This document shows, piece after piece, positions 45,921 through 58,616 of a stretch of DNA of 64,000 bases. How positions within the stretch are numbered: the stretch's first letter is position 1; every line of letters begins with the position of its first letter. Origin of the DNA: Xylaria sp. FL1777. Taxonomy: Eukaryota; Ascomycota; Sordariomycetes; Xylariales; Xylariaceae. The notes under the pieces were generated by a model. That model did no database searches, was not told where the DNA came from, and worked only from the letters and a program-made list of their open reading frames with translations. Made by a program: the position numbers and the translations under genes. The DNA lies in contig MU400528.1 of the NCBI GenBank assembly GCA_022578965.1, positions 186,001 to 250,000 on the forward strand, in the 5' to 3' direction.

Positions 45921-48900
45921 ACGTGGCGAGGGAATTTCGAGGATTCATGTTTCTTTTGACTTTATCACGGCAGCGAGGAATCAGCCCCCGGCCCTCCCCC
46001 CTTTTTTTTCGGGTGCTTTTCTTTGGGCTAATCTCACGTTTTCATCGGGGCGGATTTGGGGCGAATTTTTGAGAGTTACCATCAAAATACCGAGCATGCA
46101 TTCTTGGGTCTAATTTGATGGGAGAAGCTATATTCAATTTGTGTACGGGTTTGCCAGTGGACACGAATAGCTCTCCAAGGCCACGCATTGCGACACTTTC
46201 GCTAGACGAGAGTTCAGCCTTAGATTCGCATGTACTGCCCGAAGCGATATATGTACCGTCTTTACCTACCTAGTATAATAAATGTATATACATTCCTTTT
46301 AGTGCTGTGCTAAAGTAAGATATGTAACTGAAGCACTAGAAGCACATCGCAGCTGGCTTAATACAATAGAGTAGGTATCTCTAGACGGTTTCCCACATGT
46401 TATAACGAAGTAAATGCCATACTATTTTTGGCTGAGACCACTAGATATATGAATTAAGATGGCAAATTTCCATATGTAGAAACCCCCTTATCCGATATTG
46501 GACCTGCAAGAGTCTATAGGGCTCATTGACTGCTAGGTTAAGTTCCGTCAGTTAGATATTAGGAAGGAGTCTACATTTCTTCAGGTATACTGCTTAAATG
46601 CCTCATTGTAATCGTTAAGTGGTAAAGTTAAATCATAAGAGCTCCTCTGACAAATCAGTGAGAACGTTTATTAAGACAGTCAACACTTGAATCCTGCCTA
46701 CTTCTGAAGCAGAACATTAAGGCCGAGTCCCAGGTCCAGCACGTTGTATCAAGCAGCTTGGCATGATACGGTATCACTACGGCCCAGCAAAAGCGATGTA
46801 AAAGACATAACCGATTGAAGTTCACGGAGAAGATCCGTCACTCCTGACAGCAAAAGGGGCAGTTTAAAAGACACGCTGCATGGGTTATCTGGTATAGATA
46901 CCTACAAATAACTTTCCCTAATTCTGGTCCTAGCTAAAGTTAAAGTCGCATCTATTATCATGATGATATTTACTACAAGTATCTGCCTCTCATGATGTTT
47001 CCCTTATTCCGTATGATATTTATTATTATTGTACGAGTGTTGATAACGTAGGCTAACTATACGCGCAAGGCTGTATATCTACACATCGGACCCTTGTTAG
47101 ATTGAGCGAAACACAGTAGTGTTTCCTTCCTGGTTTAGTACCATCTTTATTAGTTTTAGGTTTACGTGCTGAATTTAGCATCAAATATCTAGTTGACTCA
47201 TGGCGCGCGGAATGGACTCACAGCTTCCAAAAGAGTGTAAATTATGAGTTATTACTCGTAATCTCTGGATCTTCGCTCCTTTTATACGCATTCTTCAGAT
47301 CTCTACATATGACAAGGTGCTATCAGATAAGGTCGGCTACCTATACTACCTAGGTATATAATAGCCTTTCGTGCGTTATGATATAGCCACCATGACTATA
47401 TATGAGTGCTCGGGACCCCTTTAAATTTTTTTTTTGGGAGACCTACTGTGCACACTATGACTCAATCACCTATACTACTGAGTGCTATTAGCATTCTAAA
47501 TCTCTTTTCGTTTTTTCTTTCATTTCGTTTATATAGTACACTACGCAAACAATTGCCAAGCCCTAAATCATAAAACACATATACTAATGATTTCGCTGGA
47601 ACATACTTACTCCATTTCGATGGGCAATCTTGTCTGGTGTGGTATGGTGCTCATTCTGGGAATACTTTCACCTGATAAACCGAATCATCTGAACACACTG
47701 CGTAAGCGAAACCCTGAAACCCGGCAGTTCAACGATGACAAAACGAAACGAGAGAACCCACGAAACATGACACATGGGTTGTGGCTGGGCAGGCTGATTC
47801 TTTCGTATGAGTGTGTATATACTAGTAAGAATGGTACGAGATTCTCAGCATATTTTGCCCGGTTCTTTGGATGCCGCCTATAATGTGTACGCTACGTTGC
47901 ATGGATGGCTGGCAGGATGCGTGTGCGGCACCGGCAATTTAGGTTAGCGATCAGATGTTTTTGTTAGACTACAACTCAGCATTGCAGTCCCGAAAAGAAC
48001 CCGGAGTTTCAGAAAGTGTACTGCGTGGTGTCGAACGAATCGGGTTCATTGGGAATGAGTATGTACCCTGCCTATTGCCAGCGGACGGCGTACTGTTCTC
48101 TCGACTTGGTAATTCCTAGGTGTAGTGCTCGGTCTACAGTAGCTACGAGAGCTCTTCTGAGACTCGCCAAACTTTGTTAAATTTCCGGGGCACTCCCGGC
48201 ATTGATTGCTTAATGGCGGTACACTAAGATGATGGGTTTGGTCGATAAAATCTCCGATATTGTGTGGGTCAATGCCGAAAGAGATAAAAGAGACCCCAAG
48301 CGAGCAAATTGCTCTCTCTTAATTGCTTTCTCATTAATTTTAACTGTCTCTGGCCGACAGACAGACGTAGCGCTGGACAGACGCTTGCGAGATGTGTCAC
48401 ACAGTTTGTATGTAGTGCCTACCGTGAGCTTGATTGCGGCATTACACTACACACGTCTTGGTCCCATAATGGATATGCAGATTCAATGGGTCATTTTTAG
48501 GAACATCGCCCGGCCAGGACCCCGGGAGCAAGGATGTTGTTTCAACAGCTGCACGAGATACCTGGTAGCGAGTGAGCATGGCGTTGGTGATTGATGCGAT
48601 AAGGTTGCTTCAGATGGTGCGCAAGTCGCGGTCAGCGAGGAGATGGCCTTAACTAGATCTAGGTAGTCTATATACTATATGTAGAGCTCCATGTGGTACC
48701 ATAGTACTTACCTATGTAAGGTAGAATACTGCGTACGTACTGCGTATAGGTAGGTATTGTCAGCCGTGTCATGCTTGGCCCGAATTGGACCCGTACCGAA
48801 GCGGAATGCCGAACGGGACGAAGAGTGAACCCATCACCCATCCCCTTGAACAGGATAAATCCCAAATACTGTAACAGCACCGATTGATGCTACAGCCGTG

Positions 48901-51900
48901 GACTCCGACTGTCTAACCAAGGAGTGATAGTGTATATGAAGCAGGCTTGTTGTTGCCCACATCATGGCCTAAGTATACTTACTACCTAGGCTGTATCTCG
49001 GCCTGTGTCGGCTGTATAGTATACCTAGGTAAGTAGGTAGTATGATAGGTAGTATGTGCCTGTGACGCAAGTGACCTGTTACCTACCTCGTTACTGCTTG
49101 GTGTGCATCATTCATCATTCATTATGCAGGATTGCGGGTTCGTCTTTCTTTGTTGGTGGTGAGACGGCTGAAAAGCTGGGCAAGGTGGGGGAGGCAGCGT
49201 GATGCCCCAGCGAAGGATTCGCGAATCATGAGAGCGGATTGCCAAAAATTGCAACGCTGGCGGGGTTCAAAGGCCCAAGCTCCTTGTGCTACCATGCTCG
49301 TCTATCTCACTCGACCTATCATGGTGCACGTCATCCCACCGGCCGACGACGATTGGCCGGTTAAAGTGATCAGACCCCGTGACCTCGCGACAAGAGCAGG
49401 GATCATGGTAAGCTTTTCGAGGGTGTGAGCCTCTTAGCTGCAGCTTTTTTCAGCTTCTCTCATGATGTTTACTCTGGTGAGACGCGCACCATTACGATTC
49501 TACCCGTTGTTTACTTATTTCCGTTTTGGGCCGCCAGACAGCCCCTCAACTCCGCACATCGGCCCTGGCTCCAAGACAAGACGAGTAAGCCAACCCGGCC
49601 CGAGGAGGCTTTCGCATTATCACTGCATCAGTGTGCGCATTGGACAAGGCAAAGACAATGTCTAGCCTGCAGGCGCATTGAACGCCCGTGTTTCATCCAA
49701 GTTGGAAATGTACGTTGGACGATTTATCCAGTTCACCACTATGCCTTGATGCTGTCCTTTCGGGGCCATGTCGACGCGGATCAGTTACGCGCCAAGCTTT
49801 AGAACGGCGATGTGGCTAATCTCGTGATAAGCCGGCGAGCGGCGAGCAGGTACCGGTAGTGTACTCCGTAAGCCCTACGCATACATACTCGTAGGATGCA
49901 CCCATCTCGATGATGCCATGGTACCAGTAGTCTGGGCGGTAGATAGTGGTGTAGTACGCGCGTAAAACCTCTCTAGCGCACCCAATTTGGCAGTAGGTGT
50001 ACCTCTGCAGGACTCGATAGTGTGTCTATCTACGCAGAGTACTAATTATAATCGGATGTGCTACCAGTAGAGACTATTAGATGGGAGCCGTTGGCGCCGA
50101 TGACACCGTGAATCAACCGAGAAGGCTAGACGAAGCCAGGGCAGAACCAAGATCTCGCTGGAGTGAGCCGTCCGTAGTGACGAGGACCTGATACACTACT
50201 AAATAGCCTGCAGTGGCTTCGGTGGTTGTTTCGCACTCCCATTGGCCCGTGACTCGAATCCTTTAACTGTGGCTATGTCTCTTTCGTGCAGGTGACTTAT
50301 GCAAAGCTAAGCGGTCAGCAAGACGCGATCGTGAAACGGGATCGTACTACTGCAGTACTATGTACTGTAGAAGATGGCTGCGATACCATGAAGAGCATAG
50401 GTAGGGCGGTAGGTAAATACTTAGTCAACAAGGCAGAAAGAACAAGGCAAAATCGGATCTCCATCGCCGTGCAGCATGCTTCTTCCCGTCTCAGCAATTG
50501 CTTGCATATGCAACGAGCGGCATGGTCACAGAGGGCCACAGAGGGCCACAGAGGGTCGTGGATTTCCCCGAGTCTTTTCCCCTCTCAGGTCTTTTTCTTG
50601 GTCTAGGTAGAGCTGTACGCATAGGTAGTCTGTAAACCGCCTACTACTGTAGGTAGATGTGTATGACGACACTATCGCGTGCCATTGTTCCGTTACAACC
50701 GCTTTCGCGACCGTGTGATCGGCGTTGTTGAAGGGGAGATTTATAAGTAAAGTTTTAGATACGCTAAATGTTGCGTGAGACGGATGACGTCTGCCATGAA
50801 CCGCTAGATCGGGGCTTTCAAGTGAAATCGAGACCTTTCGCATCGGGATCTTGAAATTGCTCAATTGTGTTATTTTGCGAAGCAAGTCTTTTCATACCAC
50901 TTACTATTTATCCCATTTGTCGCACTTGGATTTATTTACGTGTAACTACAGTACCTAAAGGTACGTACTCATGTAGCTACATGTATGCCGGCATTCCTGG
51001 TTTTTACTTACTGAAAAAGATCATCTTTTTTTTCACCCTTATTGCTCCTCGTCGGCCCAAAAATAGCTAACTCCGAGACTAACTAGCTATCCCTTTCCGC
51101 CATGTAGGTTACTCACAACTGAAGCTTTCAATTTCTTTTCACCCATCCCTTATGGATACCGACGGCTTCACCATGATTAGTATGGCCTGGGGTTTGCTTG
51201 CTGTTGCTATACCCAAAGCTTCTGATTGAAATTGGGCGATGGGGCTGACACCCGCAAACTCCAATCATCGCTGGACACAAATCTGTGGCTTATCCGCTCC
51301 CGACAAGGTCTGCACAGGACTCCCCCCAAATATATAGTATTGGCCAGGAAACGTAAATTGATTGAAGACCGAAGGAGGAATCGCGCTCGTTCTGGCCGCC
51401 TGGATAGGGACTACCTCCCTAATACTGTACGTAACAGACCACAATAACGTACAGTTGCGCTCCAGTGCCCTCGGGGCGGTCCGGCAGCTTACGGATGAAA
51501 TAGAGGCTGTGACCGCTGCGGTTTCCTGGTCGACATGCCTCCCTGAGAAAGTCAATAAACCAGGTACCCAACCCTGTAGCTAACGCCGATGGGGCTTTGC
51601 ATTATCTTGGCCGGTATCGCTGTTACCACTGTGAACCACCCTAGAACGGGTGAGGTAGGAATGCAAACAGTTCAATGCCGTCACGGCGTAACAAGCGCAA
51701 GCCCGGGAGCAGTCTCGTGAGCCTTAATTGACACCAGCGACCCGACTATCTCGGTGCTTGCTGTCACATTGCATAAAGGGCACCGTTTCAAACATCGTCG
51801 ACACGCGCTAGGGATACAAATTACGGGGGATCAGTCTGGGGACATGAAGTGGGTTCACTAGGTAAGGTACACGGCTATACGCAGTACCAGGTAGTGTACG

Positions 51901-54900
51901 TAAGTAGAGCATGTTTCTTATTCGGTATCTGCAGGACTTTTTTTCGTGTTCTCAGCCCTGTTGGAAACGGACTTCGGACCCGTCTTGAGATGTCCCAGCA
52001 ACCAAGCTCTAACTATACTGAGCGGCCTCATTCGAAATCAGCGGCGTTTGACAAGGCTCCTCTCTCGCCTAGACCCTAGAATAACGAAAGACATGTGTCT
52101 CTCCGTAGATAGACCCAACGTGGCCGACGGGCTTCGGTAATTTGGTTAGAGACACGTCATTCCAGTCTCCCGAGTCTCGCCTGTTCCGGTCCGCACGGTT
52201 TTCATAACGGGAAATCACGAGCTTCGGGTTGCCAGCGTCTTGGGTAGACGGCCTTACCCGTGTAACTGGAATGGCCTGGGCATCTTTCAGCAGCGCTCAC
52301 TGCTCCTGGGGTTTCCAGACTGCTGGAGCAAGTTTGCTGCTAGTGGAAGTGCTGCGGAAATGACGTGACATACCTACTTAGTACACGAGTTGGTAGTGTA
52401 GGACTTTCTGAGCCTAATAGAGCATGGCAGATTCATTGGATAAGTTACTTGATTATGAGTCTGAACCCAGCTACCACGTTTCCCGAATGAGATTCGGAGG
52501 GCTAGCTCTCACGTAAGGAACTGGGGATTCTGTAGTAGGCCTACAGACTACAGTACCGTATACTACTGCGTATTGCTATGTAAATGGAGATTCTGGCTCG
52601 TCATGCTATGCAACAATGCTGCTTAGGATTATTTGATACTTTACCATGCTAATTCTTGTCCAAGGCTGATAGGAGCCGTGTGAACTTCTTAGATTGAGCC
52701 AATGGGCATCGGAAATTTGAGTTTGTTAGTTCTAACAACTGGGCTGTCACTATATACGTATACCTATACCTAAATAGTACAAGGAAGGCCTTTATTCTTT
52801 CCTTCTTGGGAGAGTATTTCGTCTGTATTATATAGTAGGTGTTAACTACTATTGTAGATACCACAAATGATTATTAACACAGTATACTCTTGATGGACGT
52901 TGATTGCTAAGTACATCTGGACCCTTTCTGATGAATATGTCTCTCATGAGATGTACTGTCTCAGCAGTTTCCACAGCTGATTTCGCTAGTTATGAGCTCG
53001 TCTAGATATAGGCTTTCTTATCATGGGTGGCCTGGGCCTGCGGGTTGCTAACTCCTAACTGCTTTTTGCTGATCCTACACCTACTAGCCAATGCAATGTC
53101 TCTACATAGGTAGGTTAGGTACTCAGTATTCTACCGGTATGTACGGAGTATCTGTGCATTGTTCATTCATCCTATCTGTCTGCCAAGCAGAGATCGCATT
53201 GATCTGTGATGCTTTATTGTTCAAGAAATAGCGTGGTGTAGAAACATGTCATTGACTATTGACAATTGACACAAATGGTTGTAAGGCTTGGTAACCATGG
53301 CTACAGGTGCTCACCGCCTGAAATCCAGCGATAATGATGTAATTGCTGCATGAATTGCTTGTACGCAGTGCTCATTCACCAGACTCGGACACTCGCGCAC
53401 ATGGCGTACTAGGTATAGCGGCTGTCCCTTTTTGTTGTAGCGTCCAAGGCACTGACCCCACCTACCTATTATACGCTGCTCCAACTACCTAGCTCCAACA
53501 ACATTGGATGCAGTCAGGGGAATCCTAGCTGATCCTAGCTAGGCAAGCCCTGGCGGTTACAGTTCTCTGGAAACGGCGCTAGAGAGGCCTAGCATTGTGT
53601 GTGTAGCCAGCTGCCTGCCATTTTCGGCACGCCAGTGGATCGTGCACCCAGTCACAGGCGATCGCCAAAGGCCTTTCCCCATTGCGACCTGGCTCTAGCC
53701 TGCGCAGGGCCCGGGTAGTGACCTGGCAGTGACCTGGTTGCTGCTGTAGCTTGTAGCTTGTACCGCAGCGTGTACCGTCGCCCGTACCGTCGCTTGCCAA
53801 ATTGCCTGGCAACGCTCGACACCCTCCACCCGCTCCATCTCCCTCGCAACCAGCTGCAGTGCAAGCTTGTCCTGGAGGGTGAAACTCCACCGTGCCACGC
53901 CGGCGAACAAAACCCAATGCACTCCCCTCTGTCTTGCTTCATGCCTCTCCTTCTTTCTGCAGCCGAACGTGTGAAGCCCGTCCTTCCCCGGTCTTCAACC
54001 AAGGTGCACCCGGTGCCGCTTCTCGACAATCCTTATACTCATCCGTAGGCACTTACGAAGTTGTCCTTGCTAGGCTTCTGGCTCTGTGGTACGTGGAGAC
54101 GGCCGTCATCTTGCTCCCCCATCCGACCCCAACTCCGGCCTTATTTGCCTGCCCCCAGACACTGGATGCTACTTCGAGCTGCTTAACGGTGTGCTGTGAA
54201 AAGATACAGCTGTGCAATCCGAATGAATGAACTATGAACCGTGAACCGCAACTGACATGATATGGAGGAGACAGACAGCACGAGTCCATTTCTTCTTTAT
54301 CGATTCTATTTGGGTTATTACGCCCGCCTGCAAGACAATTCGGCCTGCGAATAGTCCATACGGAAGCGGCACTTCGACCCGTTCACTCTCCTCACACCAA
54401 TTTCCTTAAATACCCAGTCCAGCATACACGACTGTCGACCGAAGAAGGAAGTCGACAACCGGATACACTCATTATACCTCCATTGTTTCTTTAATTAACA
54501 CTCTCCTCGGATTATCTGTGAAAACTTAGCAGTTCTCGAGTTGAAGGACTATTCAGACCTGCTATCGGAGCCAAGGTGGAATTCATTCTGCTATATCATT
54601 TTCTACGACATTTTTCCCATTCAGAATCAAGGCCTTTTCGACTGTATACCCACCGTGCAACCTATGCTCTTTTCGCCAAAGCAACAAATAGCTGTACAAC
54701 ATTGTGCTGTAGAGCCATATGTACCTGCTTGAGCCTTATATCTGACGATTTGTAAAAAGTTCGGTCGTTTCGTTTCTACGTCATTCCCAACTGTAGGAGA
54801 TATCCTTAATTGTGATAACAACCTCCATTTGTTAGCAACACGCACGGTCGATTGTATTCCGAGCAGCCATTGGAAAGTAGGATTATAATACATCCTCTGG

Positions 54901-54925
54901 TCAAGATTCATCATAGTACGCAACC
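45921..54925. other. Nine-kb gene-poor region
   Basis: No gene I can support. Frames stay under about 125 codons and lack motifs. Contains exact TACCTAGGTA at 47347-47356 and 49022-49031, many GTAGGTA fragments, a 10-bp tandem repeat at 50527-50556, and short imperfect repeats at about 53710-53800. It may hold decayed mobile DNA, but I found no transposase or reverse-transcriptase remnant. The last 500 bp should be the CDC25 promoter and leader. Confidence 0.5.
50527..50556 (+). repeat. Three tandem copies of CACAGAGGGC
   Basis: A 10-bp unit repeated three times; the last copy has T in the final position. It lies in the gene-poor region. Confidence 0.9.
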
Positions 54926-56740
54926 ATGGAGGCCTCTTCACCACTTGCGGCCATGCACCCTGCGGCTGCCCCTTCGTGGTGCTGTCCTTCCCATAGCCCC
55001 TACGGCTCTGGAAACCTCTTCGGGGCAGGTCGACCGAGCATTCGGGACCAACTACAACGGGCAAGGCCAGATTATTTCAATGTGAAGGCTATTCGTGGTT
55101 CATCTCCTTCTGCTAGCCTTGCTGCCGACCTATCGCAGAATTTTAGTTTAGATAACGAGTTCAGGTATGTTTTCAAATATGGCATGATAAATACTATACT
55201 GACAAGATTAGCCCACGATTTCCCACGCCCCGCCGCGCTCTTTTCACATCTCACATGGATCGAGGTAAGGAATACGGGTCTTTCTTTTCACTCAGACACT
55301 GACATTGACGCCTAGGCTCTATCACTACGCCACCTCTACCCGCGTCGTCTTCTCCTTGGCCGATACCAGATGCGATGGACATTTCTCCTATACCGCAGAA
55401 ACAGGCATTTGGCACCTCGATTGAGGTTATCTCACCTACTCCGGTCCAATCGCCAGATGTTGATATGATGGAAGAGTCTCCCCTTCAAATGGCACGACCG
55501 TCTTCAATGGTTGATGCTCCTAGATCGGCTAATGAGTAAGCTTGCAATGGCACCTAATGGCATGTATTGCGAACGGAACTAATGACTACATAGTGGCCGC
55601 AAGAGACTTGCTTTACGACGACCGTCTTTGAGCCGAACGAAAGGTCTTTCTACAAGTTCGTTGCTAACTCGCGCGCACTCAGAGCAAAACACTCGCCTGC
55701 ACCCTGAGAACCAAGTTGCATCTTTCAAATTTGGTGCTGCCTCCCCAGGCTTGGCGCCTTCAGAGCTTTTCCAAGAGTCTCCCCCCCAGGACCGGCGCCC
55801 TCAGACAGCGAATAGCCCATCTGCTATTGCCCCCGGATCGTTTCGTAAACAGTTACAGTTTGCTAGTTTAACTGGCACACGCGAACACCGCAGCAATGCG
55901 TCACCTAGTGCTGGTCATGCCCGCCGCCCCTCTAACCCCTTCAACCGACCGCGTCGGCAGTATCGTCGATCCCTAAGCATGTTTGAGAACCCAGGGGATG
56001 TGATCAAGGGGAAAACTGAGGAGCCTGCTTCTCAGAGTACTCTACAATCGGTCGTGGATATCGAAGAAGTTGAGGATCTGCTGTTGCCCCACTTCTTTCC
56101 CGATGGTGAAAATGACGGTATCCCGAGGATTTCTCGAGACACATTTTTAGAACTTCTCGATGGAAAGTACAATGGGTCCTTCACCCAGAAGATTATCATC
56201 GATTGCCGTTTCGAGTACGAGTACGAGGGTGGGCATATTGATGGTGCTATCAACTATAACGATAAAGAGCTTCTGGCTCGTCATCTGTTTGAGACACCAA
56301 TGGAAGGCAAGACAATCCTGGTTTTTCACTGCGAATACTCTGTTCACCGTGCTCCTCGAATGGCACGTCATATTCGAGCCGAAGATCGTACGACCAATGC
56401 TGAATTTTATCCTCGCTTGACTTATCCTGAGGTCTACATTTTGGAGGGCGGCTATAGTGATTTCTTCAAGCTGCAGAGGGATCGCTGCTATCCTCAAGCT
56501 TATGTCGAGATGGGTGCTGAGGAGCACGCCAACACATGTGAGCGTGAATTGGGGAAGCTGCAGCAGAAACGCAAAGGGTTGGGACGGGCCAATACCTTTG
56601 CATTTGGTGAGCCAATGATGTTCGACTCTCCTACAGCGCCTGGGCGAGCTGCCGCGCAGCTATCACCCAACATGATGATTGGTAATTCGCCTATCCTTGG
56701 TGATTACCGGTCTCCTGCTCGACGCATGGCGTCCTACTGA
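54926..56740 (+). CDS. M-phase inducer phosphatase (Cdc25 type)
   Basis: Dual-specificity phosphatase that removes inhibitory phosphate from Cdk1 Tyr15 to start mitosis (String/Cdc25; NimT in Aspergillus). Exons 54926-55164, 55212-55264, 55316-55535 and 55594-56740 give 552 residues. The 53-nt exon 2 encodes SPRFPTPRRALFTSHMDR, a conserved fungal Cdc25 block. The first 330 residues are disordered and Ser/Pro-rich with many S/T-P sites. The catalytic rhodanese-like domain is about 350-500: IIIDCRFEYEYEGGHI, then HCEYSVHRAPRMA with nucleophile C417 and R423 (C-x5-R), and YPEVYILEGGYSDFF. The residue before R423 is His, where animal Cdc25 has Glu; I believe this is common in fungi. The start ATG has good context (ACCATGG). 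Convergent with PRE10. Confidence 0.95.
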
Positions 56741-57514
56741 GCAGTTTTGGGCCTGTGGAGAGCTAATGCGTTCGAGATGAAAACGTATAATGATTAATCC
56801 ACACATGGGAGCCTAGGGCCCTATTGTGCCTTGCAAACGACTTCGAGGAACACGTCTGTATTGTCTTTTACTATCCCACGAGAAAATTCTGGCCAAATGT
56901 TCTCTTACTGGGTTGTTGCCTACGTGTGTAGGCGTTGTATATAAAATTGTGGCTTGATGGCATTGTGGCTTTCATCTACGAGATGAGGAATATCCACCAT
57001 GAGTACAGAGGCATTTCCTGCGAAAATATCGTTGAGTTGAGGGGTCATGGTAAACGAGAGATTGTGGGTGGACGAACGAAGCATTGTGGGGTGTTTGTGT
57101 GTCGCCATTTGAGGCATAAAGTCTGCGGAATCGAGATTCGGTTGTGAGCTTGAGGCTACCGAAGAACTCGAGAGGGACTTGTGTGTTGGCGCTATCATCT
57201 GAACTGAGTATCTGGCGTTCATTCCGCAAGGAATGGAAGTGAACAAGCCAAGGTCTAAAATAAAACACTTAGGTAGCTTACCGAGAAGATAGCCTACCTA
57301 GAGGAGCTTATATTTTATAGACGGATACTCAGCAGCACTACTCTGGCCGCAAGGCATTTTATTTCATAGCATAGGAGCAGGAATAAGAACTTGTGGAAGA
57401 CGTAGCTTCTCGGATGAAATCAATCTATCACCCATGCTCATGTGCTGATGAAACGCTGTGCCATTTGTATTATTACAAGTTCCTGCGTCCCGACCTACTT
57501 TAGAAGCGAGCCAT
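56741..57514. other. Convergent 3' intergenic region
   Basis: Between the CDC25 and PRE10 stop codons. Contains a short inverted repeat of AGGTAG/CTACCT at about 57271-57301. No coding frame is supported. Confidence 0.55.
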
Positions 57515-58616
57515 TTACTCCTCCATCTTGTCATCCTTCTCGTCTTCGTCTTCATCTTCCTCATCATCTTCTGAAATAGCTTTCTTCGCTAACCGCTCAG
57601 CCTCTTCGAGGAGCTCCTTGGGAACCTCCATATGCCGCCCCTTGGTGGGTCCGCTCGCGTTGCTGATCCAGCTCATCTCCAACTCAAACTCCTTGTCCTT
57701 GTTGTCCTGCTGCGCCACGTAGATGATCCTCGCGGCCTCCCTGATGGCCTGCTTCAAGTCCAGCTTGCCCTCGGCGAGATTGAGCTTCTCGAGCTCCGCC
57801 TTGGCGGCCTGGCGGCCCTTGCCCGTCGCCGCGCCGTAGTAACCCCAGTACATGCCGCTCGGCTCGATCATGTAGAGACCCGGTCCGCCGTGGTTGCCCT
57901 CCACCTTGCCGCCGGCACCGACTGATGGGCCCGACCCGACCTCGCCGTCGACGGGCGCCTCGAGCTCCGAGTCGAAACCGCCGATGATGGCTGTGATGCC
58001 GAAGGGACGTACGGATTGGTATAGCGTGTATGCTTGTAGGTACCCGCCCATGCGACTCGCGAGGTCGGACGTCGAGATGGGCGTCTTGAAGGTCTCCCGC
58101 CACGCACGGGCTTCGTCGCGCGCTCTGTCGACGAAGTGGTGGCCGTCGGGGACCATGCCGGAGTATACCTACATGGTGGGGGGGGTTTTGTGTCAGCGCA
58201 AAATAAACTCGACAGGAATTCGTGCTGCGTTGGCTGGGGAGGGAGGAAAGAAGGAGGAGGGGAGCTGTCAGGTGGACGACAGGGCAAACAGGGCGACGAC
58301 GACGTACGACTCCTAGGTGCTTGTCGACTGTGGCGATCCGCTTGTTGGCGCCGGGCTTCAGCAGCTTCGACGTCACGACCTTCTCCACGGCTAGCACCAC
58401 ACCGTCCTTGCAGCGGATGCCGACCGATGTGCCGCCGTTCTCGACCGCCTTCACGGCATATTCGACCTGGAAGTTGCGGCCGTCGGGGGAGAAGATGGAG
58501 TTGGCGAGATCGTAGCCTGTGCCTATCGACGTCTGTTTCGAGCCCAGTGTTAGTTTGCTTGGTGTGGCACCGCATTTCGGGGGGGGGGGGTTATGAGCTC
58601 GGCAGCAACTCACCAT
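57515..58616 (-). CDS. PRE10: 20S proteasome subunit alpha7
   Basis: Alpha-ring subunit of the 20S core particle (yeast Pre10, human PSMA3). Exons 58616-58614, 58532-58308 and 58168-57515 give 293 residues. The first coding exon is the ATG alone, followed at once by gtgagt; the second begins ACG TCG, giving [10 protein letters not shown]. Family landmarks: [19 protein letters not shown] (alpha-subunit signature), [62 protein letters not shown] and a highly acidic C-terminus ([14 protein letters not shown]) typical of alpha7. A roughly 20-residue Gly-rich insert ([19 protein letters not shown]) sits between the beta strands before LYMIEPSG. Intron 1 (81 nt) carries a 12-nt homopolymer; intron 2 is 139 nt. 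Confidence 0.96.
58579..58590 (+). repeat. Run of 12 G (C on the PRE10 transcript strand)
   Basis: Homopolymer inside PRE10 intron 1; prone to slippage and to sequencing error. Confidence 0.9.

Noticed and set aside
49132..49802. Frames of 98 and 125 codons in the gene-poor region
   Set aside because: No domain, no supporting splice pattern, and overlapping alternatives in other frames.
50240..50280. tRNA-like B-box (GACTCGAATCC)
   Set aside because: No cloverleaf, A box or anticodon stem fits around it.
57684..58616. 310-codon minus frame reading through PRE10 introns
   Set aside because: After the start codon it leaves the proteasome frame; the spliced model reproduces the alpha7 sequence.
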